From contig CM070877.1 in NCBI GenBank assembly GCA_036365515.1, positions 54,348,475-54,412,474 of the forward strand: DNA of 64,000 nt. The letters are read 5' to 3'. The notes under the pieces were generated by a model. It saw only the letters and a list, made by a program, of their open reading frames with translations, searched no databases and was not told the DNA's origin. The stretch is from Torymus aiolomorphi. Lineage: Eukaryota > Arthropoda > Insecta > Hymenoptera > Torymidae. This document shows positions 22,138-34,150 of this stretch, piece by piece (position 1 is the stretch's first letter; the number at the start of each line of letters is the position of its first letter). A program made the position numbers and the translations under genes.

Positions 22138-23705
22138 GCGCCTACTCTCCCAATCTAGCTGATCACTCTCCAAGAGAATGGAGTACAGCGATGACTTAAA
22201 ATTAGAAGCATCAGATAACATGAAAGTTGGAGGGGGAAGAGTGTTGAGGAGATCGGATGCTGAGACTAAAATGAGCCTTTCATGGCAGCAGTCCTGATAG
22301 GTGCATACGTTAGGGCACGAGGCGGTAGACGAGACGAAGTGAGAACGTGAATATCTACATTGAGCCTTGCGAATTTAATTAATAAATAAGAAGGATTGCT
22401 GTGTGCAATTATGTTATAAGCAAGATTGCCAATGAAAAATTCACGCCTGCGCTTTACAGAAGGCCATCCGAGGGCAAGTCTATGGGGAGTGACATGTTCA
22501 CGCCGGCCGATATTTCCCATTACGAAGCGGACACAAGCATTCTGTAATCGTTGGAGGTCTAGATTTCTGGTCTTGTCGGTATCGTGATAAGCTACACTCA
22601 TATAATCTAGATGAGACAGGACCAGACTTTTAGCAAGCTCCTTTCTTAGGCTACGCGTAAGCGAGTTGCTGTGCTGCCGTAGGTTCTTAAGGGCAAAGTT
22701 CGCACGCCCAATGATAAGTTCGATATGCTGCGACCAACTGAGAGAAGGGGACCAAGGGGAGAATGACCAACTGTCATTGACACAGAGGGAGCCAGGTGAT
22801 GTGAGAGAGGTGGTTGAATCAAGCTTCAAGGCAATACAATCAATGAGGTCACGCTCATCGATTTTTCTAAGGGAGCGAGTACGCACTTGTTTGGGTTCCC
22901 TCGGTAAGCAGCTGAGATCCAAGGAAATCTGGATAAGGTCATGTCCAGCGATGAATGGAGCATCTGTTTTCCGAAAATAGATCACCCGGGAAAGATCATG
23001 CACTAGAAAAATATCGAGCAACGTGTGCGAAGATCCTCTGACGGTGAGAGCATGATGTGTTTGGGGCGACGGAACAAGGGCCAGAGCTAGCTGCTCGTAC
23101 CGAGACTTGAGGTACTTCGAACGCGCAATGTCGTTTTGTGTGTTTGGGGCGACGGAACAAGGGCCAGAGCTAGCTGCTCGTACCGAGACTTGAGGTACTT
23201 CGAACGCGCATTATCTTCAGCAAGATCCATATTAAAATCTCCAGTAACTACTGTAGCCTTGAAACTGGGCGCATGCGTAGCTAGCAGCTCGAAGAAAAGA
23301 TCCGGATAAGTAGCTGGGGGGCGCCGGTAAACTACACCCATAAGGAATTTCGTGGATCCTCGTGCAATAGAAATGAGCATGAACTCAGGCGTGTTATCAA
23401 ATGTCGAGTCCGAGGAGCATAGTAGGTGCGCTTTGAATCCATCTCGAATGTAAACACCAACGCCGCCTCCTGATTTCCCGACTCGATCATTGCGAAGAAA
23501 AGAATATCCGGGGATATTGACAGCAACATCTGAGTCATCCTCGGTGAGCAACGTCTCAGTAACAGGTATAATGTCGTGGACGTCAGGATCGATGAAAGAT
23601 TCTAATAACGTGAGATGCGATATAAGTCTATTAACGTTGATATGACATATGACAACAGGCGATTTGGACAGGACAGATAAAGGACGATTACAATAAATAG
23701 AGATC
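22138..23705 (-). pseudogene. LINE ORF2: endonuclease fused to post-RT segment
   Basis: The AP endonuclease starts near 23700 (CHINVNRLISHL), with KSGGGVGVYIRDG, VVYRRPP and VVTGDFNMDL. After the 82-bp duplication the frame 23021-22266 carries the SDH-like end (AGHDLIQISLD), then within about 40 codons jumps to SLSWSQHIELIIGRANFAL and LQRLQNACVRFVMG, which lie after the RT palm in CR1-type proteins. The palm with its YADD box is absent, and the junction near 22790 keeps the frame open. A frameshift near 22265 separates the last 40 codons, which end at about 22138. Confidence 0.75.
23058..23212. repeat. 82-bp tandem duplication inside LINE endonuclease
   Basis: About 72 bases starting GTGTTTGGGGCGACGG at 23058 recur at 23140 almost unchanged. 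The copies are nearly identical, so the duplication is younger than the other lesions. It disrupts the endonuclease frame. Confidence 0.9.
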
Positions 23706-23908
23706 AGGCCCCCGAGATCTCATTCCATTGTCGTTGGTATATCAATTGGAGTGAGAGCGAAGAGCTCCTCTTCAGAGGAAACAGCAATAAGCGGACTACC
23801 AGCTGATTTACGGACAAAGACAGTCAGATTACGGATAATCGGGCGAGCATAATTTATAGATTTACAATGTCCAATTGCTTTGCGGTGGAGCTCATAAATG
23901 TGCTTTGG

Positions 23909-24984
23909 TCAAAGAGGACGAAGGAAGATCTTGGAATCTCCTCCTAAGCTGAAGATACTGGCACATTGAACGTCTTTCAATTTACTTGAAGCTGCTGCAA
24001 TTTTGTCACGAACCACAGCAATTGCTATGCATATGACTAAGCCTCGAGTGTGAGGGGCAGTCCCAGAGCCTTGTTTTTGATCTGAAGATTTACCAGTCGA
24101 GGAATTAGTCACATTCCAAGAATGACAGTCAATAATGAAGCCCAAGATGTTCAATAGGTTAAGAAAAGTCAAGATCTTTGTGACAATCATTCTGTCATCC
24201 AGTGAGAGATCCTTCGGAATACCTGTTAAAAGTACTTCGCACGAATCTTGTGACTGACCGGTTGTACGCCCAGGTGTGCAGGAAATCACTGAACGTATCG
24301 ATTTGACCTCGTCTTGAAATTCTGTTCGAAGGGCGGCGATTTCAGCTTGCGTGCATATCTTGTGCTCAGTGGCATTTTGGCATCAAGCCCCTGAATTAAG
24401 AGGTTCTAGTTTTCGATGCTGCTTTTTAATTCACCAATGGACGTATGGAAGTCATCACTGAATTTTTTAAACCAAGCGGGAGCAGTTGCGTCACCCATGA
24501 TGCTCTGCAGATCACTAATAGAACTCTCGAAGGACGTAGCTAAATCAGAGCAGGGTGGTAGATCCGCACCAGCATTATGCACAAGAAACTGATCAAGGCA
24601 CTGCAGTTTGTCCGATTGTGAAATAGTAATTGAAGGCGGCGAAGTAGCAGAACGTTTTCGTTGAAGAGGAAAGTGAAGTTCCTTGCTCAATTCCGTGGGC
24701 GTGTTGGGGTCGGAAAGTGCAGGTAATTGAAGTGTCCTGGATTCCGAGTCTGACGAGAGTAAACTGGTAGAGTTTAAGCAGTCCGTAGTAGGAGAGACGG
24801 TCGTATCAGCCTTAGTACAGCGCGGACAGTTGTAGGTCGAATCAGAAAATTCAGACGACCGCAGACAGGTGACGTGCACGGGTGCGCTACAAGTAATACA
24901 AAGAACTTCACTCTCAGAGTACTTAACAATATGCCTACAGTATATGCAAGATTTACGTCGTTTTGCAGCCCTGAGCGCTATCAT
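23909..24984 (-). pseudogene. LINE ORF1 with PHD-type zinc finger
   Basis: Likely start ATG 24984 (MIALRAAKRRKSC), since upstream codons are only GC-rich repeat. A C4HC3 pattern is visible: CIYC, CITC, HVTC and CPRC within the first 60 residues, a PHD finger as known in ORF1 of several CR1/L2 LINEs. A Ser/Thr/Pro-rich linker follows. A TAG at 24406-24408 and a frameshift near 24360 break it before a coiled coil and a C-terminal fold (LLTGIPKDLSLDDRMIV) that resembles ORF1 RNA-binding regions. It ends at 23909. Confidence 0.72.
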
Positions 24985-25000
24985 GATCGCATAATGCTCG

Positions 25001-25190
25001 CCTAGTGCTCCCCAAGCGCGCATGCCCTTCCACTCAAGCGTCAGCGCTCCCCGAGCGCGCACACGTGCTCTTCCCCTCTCGCGCGCGTCCTTCCACACGA
25101 ATGCCAGCGTTCCCCCCGCAGGCGCGATCTTCACCTCGAGCGCCAGCGCTCCCCACGCTCTTTTCATAGCGCGCCAGGGATATTATTCTG
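25001..25190. repeat. GC-rich minisatellite, block 1 continued
   Basis: Units with GAGCGCCAGCGCTCCCCACG continue the array left of the LINE. The edge sequence TATTATTCTGTAAAAATTAC (25178-25200) is found inverted at about 31815-31835, beside block 2. So the two blocks face each other. Bases 25191-25542 show no feature. Confidence 0.75.
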
Positions 25191-25587
25191 TAAAAATTAC
25201 GCGCGTTAAGCGATATTTTAAATATCGCTAACGTAAGGAAATAAATTTTCAATGCATATGAAATGATTTTTTAGCACATGTAAACTATATTTCCAAAACG
25301 TTTTGTTTTTTATACATCGACGGCTGAGAGGAATAATCCCCTAACTCGGCGTTTGCTTTAAGAGACCTCTAACTCAGGAGTATTTTTTTGCCTTTAATTT
25401 TGTAGTGGCAACTCTGCAGGATTTTAAAACAAGTCTTCTGCATAACAAGCGCGATTAAAAATTGTGATCAAAATCTGCATGGATAATTCAACATTGCCTT
25501 TGTTCTGCGTCTGTGCACGATAAAAATTTATTTCTTCAAACCAAAATATCTAATTGTTGAGTTAAATATGAATATTGCTCTCCAATT

Positions 25588-28365
25588 GTTTATTTTGAAA
25601 TGTAATGGATCGATCTGAAGGAGACAGGTAAAAAGAAAACACAAGTTTTTACTTTAAATTTCTGCAACGTTTCGTTGGCATGATCCGCCAACCTCTTCAG
25701 GCTATAATTTATTAACAAAAAGGTTTTTAATTACAATATTAAAAAAAAAAAGAACTATCACTTGTATAAAGGAATAGTATATACCTTATTTTACCTAGCA
25801 CATAACGTCAATGTAAGCAATATAGTGGTGTACATTCGTATTTATAGTCGTAAGATCCTTGTATTTACAAACAAGGCCGAAAATAAACAGAGCGATGCAT
25901 AGTATTAATTTAAAAGGCGCAGTAACGGAAAATACAAACTGTATAATGATTTTACATCTTCTTTCTTATTGATATTGTTTTTATCGCATTTAATATGGAT
26001 CATTTCAAATAGAGTGCGTTTTTTGTAGTTTGTTTCGTAATCTAAAATTTTACTATTTTTCCAGTCGAAGTCATGTGAGAATTTATTCATATGTTGTTTT
26101 ACTACTGCTTCTGGGATATTGGTTTTTTGATGTTCTTTAATTCTCGTTTTATAGTACGCTTAGTTTCCACTGTATATGAAGCTGGGCATGACTTACAGAA
26201 GAACTTATATACTAGGTTAGTCCGATCCCATTTATCGGTATGGTTTTTACCTAGTTTGATAACTGAGTTGAAACTTTTTTTAATTATGGATAGAGCACAA
26301 AATTTGAAGGGTTTTAAAATTGCTGCTATTTTTTCGTATTGGTCATTAAACGGTAAAGAGATGTAAGAGATAGATCTATTGTGTAATGGTATACTTTTTT
26401 GGGGTTGTTTATGTTTAATTGTGTGCATCCTAATACGTGTATGACGATTGATAAATTTGTTAGGGTAATTATTGTCTCTTAGGATTTGATTGACCATTTT
26501 TAGATTTTTGTTATGAAATTGTTTGTGTGAAAGAGAAATAGCCCTATCGACGAGGTTATAGACTATGTTTATTTTTTGTTGAGTGAGATGGTTGGAGAGA
26601 TAATTAATCAATCTACCGGAAGAGTTGGGTTTGTTAAACCAATCTGTAATAATAGAATTGTTGTGACGAATTAAGGAAATATCTAGAAAGTTGATTTTTT
26701 TGTCTTGTTCAAGTTCATACGTAAATTGTAAACGTTTATTGTATGAATTAAAGATATTTATAACTAGATCGATATGTTTTTCTCAATACACATAAGGGTA
26801 TCATCTACGTAACGGAAGTAAAAGAGAGATTTCACGTTATAGTTATCTTCTAAGTTTTTTAGACAATTTGTTTCTAAGTCATCTAACACCATATCTGCGA
26901 ACAAGGGTGAAATGGGAGAACCCATAGGTGTACCTTCAATTTGTCGATAAAACTTATTATTGAACGAGAAAAAAGTATTAGAAAACAAAAATTTTGTGCA
27001 AGTAACGATGTCGTGAAAAGGAATTTTACATTTGTTATGTACATATTCAAATCTTCTGTCTAGGCTATCTAATACTAACTGTAGTGGTATGTTTGTAAAT
27101 AAAGAGATGACATCTAAAGAGAGTACTAGTTATTGATGTGAGATGCGGGTATTTTTATAGAATTTTTAATTTCATTGTAAATTATTTTAGCTAAAAAATG
27201 GGTCGGACTGTTGATCAATGAAATTATTCGACGAAATGGTACATCGTTTTTATGTATCTTAGGTAAACCGTAGCATTTTGCTAGTGTCGTATTGGTACAG
27301 GAAAGTGCGTTATTATGAAATTTTATGTGTAGATAGTTATTGTCATTTAGATTTTTTAGGATCGTAGAGGTGTCTGTTTGTAATTTTTTTAAGGATTCTT
27401 TTTGAAATGTTCATACGTAGTTTTGTCAGATAGTAGGTTTTCCATTTTTATATAATATTCAGTCTTAAGTAAACAGACCATCACATTGCCTTTATCAGAA
27501 GTAGTGAACCATATGTCAGGATTACTTCTCATGAAATCTTTAGTTTTTCTTAACTTAATTTTCATATTTCTATCTTGCGAGTTTACGTGTTTTTGTTTAT
27601 TGAGGCCCATTTTTAAATTAGATACAATTTTTTCCCTAATTTCTGATTTTTTCCTAATAGGTAATTCGGAGTTGTCTAAGCTAGACTCAATATTTTTGAG
27701 AGTGTCAATAATGTCTTTTTTATCTATCTCTTCATTAATACTAAATTTTGGTCCTAAAGATACTATTTCTACTACATCAGTCGGTATATGTACATTCGTA
27801 ATATTTTTGAAAAAACGTTTGGAAGATGTAGACGATGTAGTTGGCTCTGAGATTTGCAATAATCTATTGTATAAGAATTTAAATTTTTTCTTTAACTTCG
27901 TGTTATGTTTGGCTAAAATGATATTAACTTTTTTGTCTGTATATCTAAAGAACTTATTTATGACTGCACTGTCAATATTACGTCGCATGATCAAATTTTT
28001 TAGCGCTAACAATGATTTGTTCAGGGAATTGATGCGAAAGTTAATGTCACGAATTTCAAGATTTAGAAGTTTAAGAGATAACAGATTGTCAGTATTCTGA
28101 AGTTTTTGTCTACACTTTTGACTCTTGAACGATAAAGTACGGAAACGCTTACTTATGTTGAAGATATGTAGAGGTATGATGTCTTTGGATCTGCATCTTA
28201 ACAGAAACCAGCGTTGTGGTATTGATTCCGCAAGTTGATAGTTTAAGTTACACAAATCCTTTAGTTGTCGTTTGGATTGTAGTCCATAGGATTTTTCAAT
28301 GTAGTTGAAAAAAGGTTTTCCTTGGTTGTATATTATTGAGTCCATTTCTGATCCAGGACTTTGTA
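25588..28365 (-). pseudogene. Penelope-like RT/GIY-YIG protein, minus copy (family A)
   Basis: Reads from MDSIIYNQGKPFF at 28345. A 318-codon N-terminal domain (28345-27389) with the TSDKGN motif typical of Penelope proteins is intact. The RT middle is broken; pieces carry EGTPMGSPISPLFAD and FRYVDD (26988-26764). A one-base loss in an A-run near 26780 shifts the frame. The remaining RT and the GIY-YIG endonuclease lie in 26611-26102 and 26090-25905. In Penelope elements the RT copies RNA at the nick made by the GIY-YIG nuclease. Confidence 0.85.
25669..25700 (-). ncRNA. Hammerhead-ribozyme-like core, Penelope minus copy
   Basis: On the minus strand CTGAAGA (fits CUGANGA) is followed by GTTGGC, a 7-nt loop, GCCAAC, then GAAAC. 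This is the catalytic core with helix II of a hammerhead. Penelope-like elements are known to carry hammerheads in their terminal repeats. I could not identify a convincing helix III partner and UH cleavage site nearby. Confidence 0.45.
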
Positions 28366-28398
28366 TGTTGAGTTAAATATGAATATTGCTCTCCAATT

Positions 28399-30117
28399 AG
28401 AAATATGAAAATTAAGTTAAGAAAAACTAAAGATTTCGTGAAAAGTAATCCTGACATATGGTTCACTACTTCTGATAAAGGCAATGTGACGGTCTGTTTA
28501 CTTAAGACTGAATATTATATAAAAATGGAAAACCTACTATCTGACAAAACTACGTATGAACATTTCAAAAAGAATCCTTAAAAAAATAACAAACAGACAC
28601 CTCTACGATCCCAAAAATCTAAATGACAATAACTATCTACACATAAAATTTCATAATAACGCACTTTCCTGTACCAATACGACACTAGCAAAATGCTACG
28701 GTTTACCTAAGATACATAAAAACGATGTACATTTCGTCGAATAATTTCATTGATCAACAGTCCGACCCATTTTTTAGCTAAAATAATTTACAATGAAATT
28801 AAAAATTCTATAAAAATACCCGCATCTCACATCAATAACAGCTTACATTTAAAATAAAAATTAGAATCAGTTATTATTCCAGATGGCCATATAGTACTGT
28901 CTTTAGATGTCATCTCTTTATTTACAAACATACCACTACAGTTAGTATTAGATAGCCTAGACAGAAGATTTGAATATGTACATAACAAATGTAAAATTCC
29001 TTTTCACGACATCGTTACTTGCACAAAATTTTTGTTTTCTAATACTTTTTTCTCGTTCAATGATAAGTTTTATCGACAAATTGAAGGTACACCTATGGGT
29101 TCTCCCATTTCACCCTTGTTCGCAGATATGGTGTTAGATGACTTAGAAACAAATTGTCTAAAAAACTTAGAAGATAACTATAACGTGAAACCTCTCTTTT
29201 ACTTCCGTTATGTAGATGATACCCTTATGTGTATTGAGAAAAAACATACCGATCTAGTTATAAATATCTTTAATTCATACAATAAACGTTTACAATTTAC
29301 GTATGAACTTGAACAAGACAAAAAAATCAACTTTCTAGATATTTCCTTAATTCGTCACAATAATTCTATTATTACAGATTGGTTTAACAAACCCACCTCT
29401 TCCGGTAGATTGATTAATTATCTCTCTAACCATCCCACTCAACAAAAAATAAACATAGTCTATAACCTCATCGATAGGGCTATTTCTCTTTCACACAAAC
29501 AATTTCATAACAAAAATCTAAAAACGGTCAATCAAATCCTAAGAGACAATAATTACCCTAACAAATTTATCAACCGTTATACACGTATTAGGATGCACAC
29601 AATTAAACATAAACAACCCCAAAAAAGTACACCATTACACAATAGATCTATCTCTTACATCTCTTTACCGTTTAATGACCAATACGAAAAAATAGCAGGA
29701 ATTTTAAAACCCTTCAAATTTTGTGCTCTACCCATAATTAAAAAAAGTTTCAACTCAGTTATCAAACTAGGTAAAGACCATACCGATAAATGTGATCGGA
29801 CTAACCTAGTATATAAGTTCTTCTGTAAGTCATGCTTAGCTTCATATACAGGGGAAACTAAACGTACTCTAACAACGAGAATTAAAGAACATCAAAAAAC
29901 TAATAACCCAGAAGCAGTAGTAAAACAACATATGAACAAATTCTCACATGACTTCGACTGGAAAAATAGTAAAATTTTAGATTACGAAACAAACTACAAA
30001 AAACGCACTCTATCTGAAATGATCCATATTAAATGCGATAAAAACAATATCAATAAGAAAGAAGATGTAAGATCATTAAACAGTTTGTATTTTCCGTTAC
30101 TGCGCTTTTTAAATTAA
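28399..30117 (+). pseudogene. Penelope-like RT plus GIY-YIG endonuclease, plus copy (family A)
   Basis: Starts at the equivalent of residue 260 of the minus copy (RNMKIKLRKTKDF). A one-base loss near 28733 shifts the frame. From 28858 to 30117 the frame is open for 419 codons: SLDVISLFTNIP (motif A), EGTPMGSPISPLFAD, FRYVDDTLMC (YVDD), NFLDISL, then LVYKFFCKSC and YTGETKRTLTTRIKEH, the GIY-YIG core, ending in a helical tail. The C-terminal two thirds could still be translated. The N-terminal domain is missing, so autonomous activity is unlikely. Confidence 0.87.
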
Positions 30118-30325
30118 TACTATGTATCGCTCTGTTTATTTTTGGCCTTGTTTGTAAATACAAGGATCTTACGACTATAAATACGAATGTATACCACTGT
30201 ATTGCTTACATTGACGTTATGTGTTAGGTAAAATAAGGTATATACTATTCCTTTATACAAGTGATAGTTCTTTTTTTTTTTTTTTATATATTGTATTTAA
30301 AAACCTTTTATTAATAAATTATAGC

Positions 30326-30357
30326 CTGAAGAGGTTGGCAGACCATGCCAACGAAAC
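30326..30357 (+). ncRNA. Hammerhead-ribozyme-like core, Penelope plus copy
   Basis: The same arrangement as the minus copy: CTGAAGA, GTTGGC, a changed 7-nt loop, GCCAAC, GAAAC. The stem is identical while the loop differs (GGATCAT against AGACCAT), which fits selection on structure, though two copies are weak evidence. Confidence 0.45.
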
Positions 30358-30449
30358 GTTGCACAAATTTAAAGTAAAAACTTGTGTTTTCTTTTTATCT
30401 GCCTCCTTCGGATCGATCCATTATATTTCAAAATTAAAAATATCTAATT

Positions 30450-30764
30450 ATTTCTCTTACGCGGAAAGAAAAATCTTATCACCATAATTAAAACGACTTA
30501 TACTCGTGGAGTATAGGAGCTCCCATACTATATAAGTAACACAGTTTTAGAAATCGAAGTAAGGGACCCATATGGTATGGGCTGCTTGCTATTTAAGTAT
30601 GATGATTTTCATACTACAACAGTTACAGAATTATACGATCGTTGGATGAGTAGCATACCACGGTAGTAACAGTATCACACGATTTTAGTATACATTGCTC
30701 CCACCTTCAATTGTAAGGGAAATCACAACTATTATAAGGAAGTATTACTTATCGATAAATTAAA
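30450..30764. other. No feature seen
   Basis: Mixed sequence with several CATAC/GTATG pairs (30520-30605) but no coding signal. Confidence 0.35.
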
Positions 30765-31105
30765 GCATCGAATACGTGGTCTAGGTCTTTAGGAGGGCCG
30801 ATGATGGAGTTTAGATGATGTGCTCCGTAGTTTTTTGCGTTTAGAGATTAGGGCGCACCTAATATGTGGTCCAGGTGTTCGGGGTAGGCAATGATGATGT
30901 CTAGGTGGTGCGCTCCGTTGCTTTGTTCCTCTAGGTGTTGGAACGCATCAAATGCGTGGTCTAGGTCTTTTGGGGTGGCCGATAATGGAGTCTAGGTGCT
31001 GCGCTCCGTATTTTTTTGCGTTAAGATATCAGGGCCCATGGAACGCATTGAAAATATGGTGGACGATGAAAACTACGGAGCGCACCACCTGGAGCTAGAT
31101 CTCGC
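30765..31105. repeat. Roughly 90-bp tandem repeat, three units plus inverted end
   Basis: Units with GTGGTCTAGGTCTTT, GGCCGATGATGGAG and GTGCGCTCCGTAG start near 30777, 30863 and 30953. The last 40 bases carry CTACGGAGCGCACCACCTGG, the inverted form of the unit end. Confidence 0.8.
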
Positions 31106-31829
31106 AATTATAATTAACTTATGTAAATCGTATATAAGCTATGTAAAGTTTATTTATTTGCGTGAAAATATTGTTTGCATCTCCTAACTACAAAAAAAAA
31201 CATGAGACTGTGATGTTTACGTTTACGGAGGACTTTAACGCACACATGTTGGAGGCACTTTTTCTTCTTTTTGATGTCACCAAATATACGAGAAAACTTG
31301 TGTACAATTAAAAATACATTTTTGTCACACTTTTTTGTTGAAGGTTGAAATTTTTGAAAAAAGGCAGAGAAGCTCTTTTCTTTAAACCTCAGACATTTAG
31401 CCCAGAAACATTTTGCTTAATTTGAAAAAAATTAAAACTAGAAAGAAAAAAGAACTTTCATTACCTTTGTACAACTTTAATTTTCTTTGAATACATTTTT
31501 TGTTTTATGTATTGAAGAACATGTGAAATAAATACGTATATCCATGTCTTACTAGTACATGAATATTTTGAAAGCGTGTTGCATTGCGAAATCAAAGCGC
31601 GAGTCTTGCTTTAGCGCTATTTTATCTAGGTGATGTGTAACGTTGAATATAATAGTGCATAAAAGTCCAGAAATGGCGTAATTTTCAATTGATTATCGCG
31701 CGATGGTAGCATAATAGCTTTTATCGCTAGCAAAAGGCGATCAAAATTATTAAAAAGTATCGCTTTTCGTTACTGCGCATGCGCATAACCGCTTAACGCG
31801 CGTTTTTTGGAGGCGTTATTTTTACAGAA
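31106..31829. other. No feature seen
   Basis: AT-rich DNA without coding signal. The last 100 bases include ACTGCGCATGCGCATAACCGC and AACGCGCG, the lead-in to the GC-rich block that is seen inverted at 25190. Confidence 0.4.
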
Positions 31830-34150
31830 TAATACTCCAGCGATGTCCATATTACTCCCCACGCGCGCGCGTTCCCTCCCTCAGCGCTCCCCACGTATTG
31901 TTTCTCATGCGCGAGCACTGATCCTCGCTCACAAGCACTCTTCTAGGGCAAAAGTGCTGCGCGTGGACTCGCCTCGTATTCGAGCGATTCTCCTCGCGCA
32001 CGAGTGCCTCGCGCGGGTCTGCTTCATTCCTCTCGCACTGATCCTCGAGTGTCAGCGCTTCTCTCGCACTACACCTCGTGCGTGCGCGCTAATCCTCGGG
32101 TGCCAGCGCTTGTCACGCGCTTCCGCACGTGCGCGCGCGCTGAACCTAGAGCGTCAGCGTTTCTCTCGCGCTGTATCCCGAGCGCCAGCATTCTCCTCAT
32201 GCGCGAGCGCGGTTCCTCGGGCAGAAGCACTTCCCTGATGCAAGAGTGCTGCGCACGGACTCGCCTCGTATTCGAGCAATGCTCCTTGCGCAGGAGTGCT
32301 TCGCCGGAGCCTGTTCGTTCCTCTCGCGGTGATCTTCGACAGTCAGCGTTTTTCTCACGCTACACCGCATGCGCTCGTGCTGTTCCTCGGTGCCAGCGCT
32401 GATCCTGGAGCGCTATCGTTTTCTCGCGTTGTGTCCAGGGTGCTAGTATTCCTCTCATGCGCGAGCGCTAATCTTCGGACACGAGCGCTCCCCTGGCGCA
32501 AGAGTGCTGCACACAAACTGACCTCGTGTTCGAGCAATTCTTCTCGCGCATGAGTGCTTCGTGTGGGCCTGCTTCGTTTCTCTCGCGATGATCCTCGCGT
32601 GCCAGCGCTCGTCACGCGGTTCCACTCGTGCGCGCTCGCTGATCCTGGAGCGCCAGCGATTTCCTCACGTTGTGTCCCGGGCATCAGCATTCTCCTCATG
32701 CGTGAGCGCTGATCCTCGGGCACAAGCGCTCCCCTGACGCAAGAGTGCTGCGCACGGACTCGCCTCGTATTCGAGCAATTCTCTTCGAGTACGAGTGCTT
32801 CGCGCGGGCCCGCTTCGTTCCTCTCACACGCGAACGGCACACGTGGGCTCACCATGAATGCTAGCAGGTGCATTGTTTCCTTCGTCGTTATCCTCTCACG
32901 CGAGCCCCTGCGGTCGCGAGCGGTACGCTCGCATTCTAGCTGTTCTTCTCTCGCATAGATGTCTTGCGCGGGCTCGCTTTGCGTATGCATAATTCTCCAC
33001 GTCGCATGGGTGTTGCGGGGCCCAGCTCACTTTTTATGCGATAGCTTTCTTCGTCGCACTGTTTTGTGCCTGGGCTCGCTTCGTGCTCGAGCAGTCGTCT
33101 TTTTACGCGAGATCTACATTTGGGCTCGCCTCGGCGGCGGGCAATCCTCCCTGTACATGAGTTATTCGCGCGGCCCCGCCTCGCCTTTGAACATTTCTAC
33201 TTACGCCCAGGTGTTACGTGCAGGTTCTACTCGGTTGCAGATAGTTCTCCTCACGCACGAGAGTTACACGTGTGCCTACTTCGCGTTCTAGCAGATCTTC
33301 TTGCGGATGGATGTTTTGTGCAGTATCGCTTCCCGTTCGAGTGTTGCCCTTGGACCACGTCATGTTTGATATCCTGATTCGTCATCCAATGTTGCGCCTA
33401 GGCCCGTCTCGTATTCGAGCAGTTGTCCTTATACGCGAGAGTTAGAGCAAGTCTTATGCACGGGCCTGCCTCGAGTTCGATCAGTTCTCCAAGTGCACGA
33501 GAATTACAGGCATGCTCGTCTCACGTTCGAGCAGTTGTCCTCACTAGAGTGCACTATGTAATGGCTTGCCGCGATCGCGAGCAGTTCTTCGCTCGTATGA
33601 ATTTTATTGCAACCTGTGTTAGAAGACGTCTGTCCCCCGGGCTCGCGCAAGCATTTCTTTGTTTAGTCTTTCTTTAGTGAGTTTTTGGGCCATCACTTGC
33701 GCATTAGCTATTGCTCTCGGGATCGATTTTTCCCCTGTGCTATTTCTCGCAAGAAGTAAATAATTTGACAAATGTGGCCCTATCTCTGCAAGTAAAACTC
33801 AGGACATCGTGAGTAAGATTATCGTTTGCCGAATGAAAAAACATTTACTGATTGGTAAAATTATTGTCTCAAACAGAATACTGTGGTATGAGCAGCTCGC
33901 GCATGGGCATTACGCCCGTGTTTGTCTCGCGTTCGAGCATTTCGAGACGTTCGCACGAATTCACCGTGCGGTTCAGCAGTTCTACACGCTTGTTTAGCTT
34001 ACTTTCGATAAGTTCTATTGGCACGTTGGCATTACGCTTGTTTTCGCCTCGCTGTCCAGTAGTTCTGCCCACGAAGGTATTATACGTGAGCTGGTCTCGA
34101 CTACGATTAATTCTATTCACACGCGCCTGTTACGTGTAGGGATGTTTTAG
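31830..34150. repeat. GC-rich minisatellite, block 2, with higher-order units
   Basis: Short units of about 60 bp on the pattern CTCGCCTCGTATTCGAGCA / CTCGCGCACGAGTG. They are grouped in larger units: AGTGCTGC followed by GGACTCGCCTCGTATTCGAG occurs at 31953, 32245, 32503 (diverged) and 32744, spacing 292, 258 and 241. From 33000 on the units degenerate. Long open frames on both strands are low-complexity byproducts. Confidence 0.85.

Larger units (their letters stand above)
21909..25000 (-). mobile_element. CR1/L2-like LINE, RT core deleted, with (TAGAG)n tail
   Basis: A minus-strand element inserted in the GC-rich minisatellite. Order: ORF1 with PHD finger, endonuclease, then the post-RT part of ORF2, a 3' UTR and AATAAAATC followed by (TACTC)n (tail 21909-21931 on +). 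The RT palm is missing. Microsatellite-like 3' tails are usual for CR1/L2-group LINEs. Confidence 0.8.
25543..30449. mobile_element. Head-to-head pair of Penelope-like elements, family A
   Basis: A nearly complete minus copy (25588-28365) and a 5'-truncated plus copy (28399-30436) meet at their 5' ends. A 33-bp sequence (from TGTTGAGTTAAATATG to CTCTCCAATT) lies at 25555-25587 and again at the junction 28366-28398. The whole pair is bordered by AAAATATCTAATT at 25543-25555 and 30437-30449. These look like target duplications. Confidence 0.82.

Noticed and set aside
22266..23021. Host gene with a novel endonuclease fusion
   Set aside because: Flanked by ORF1 with PHD finger, a LINE 3' UTR and a microsatellite tail; it is a deleted LINE.
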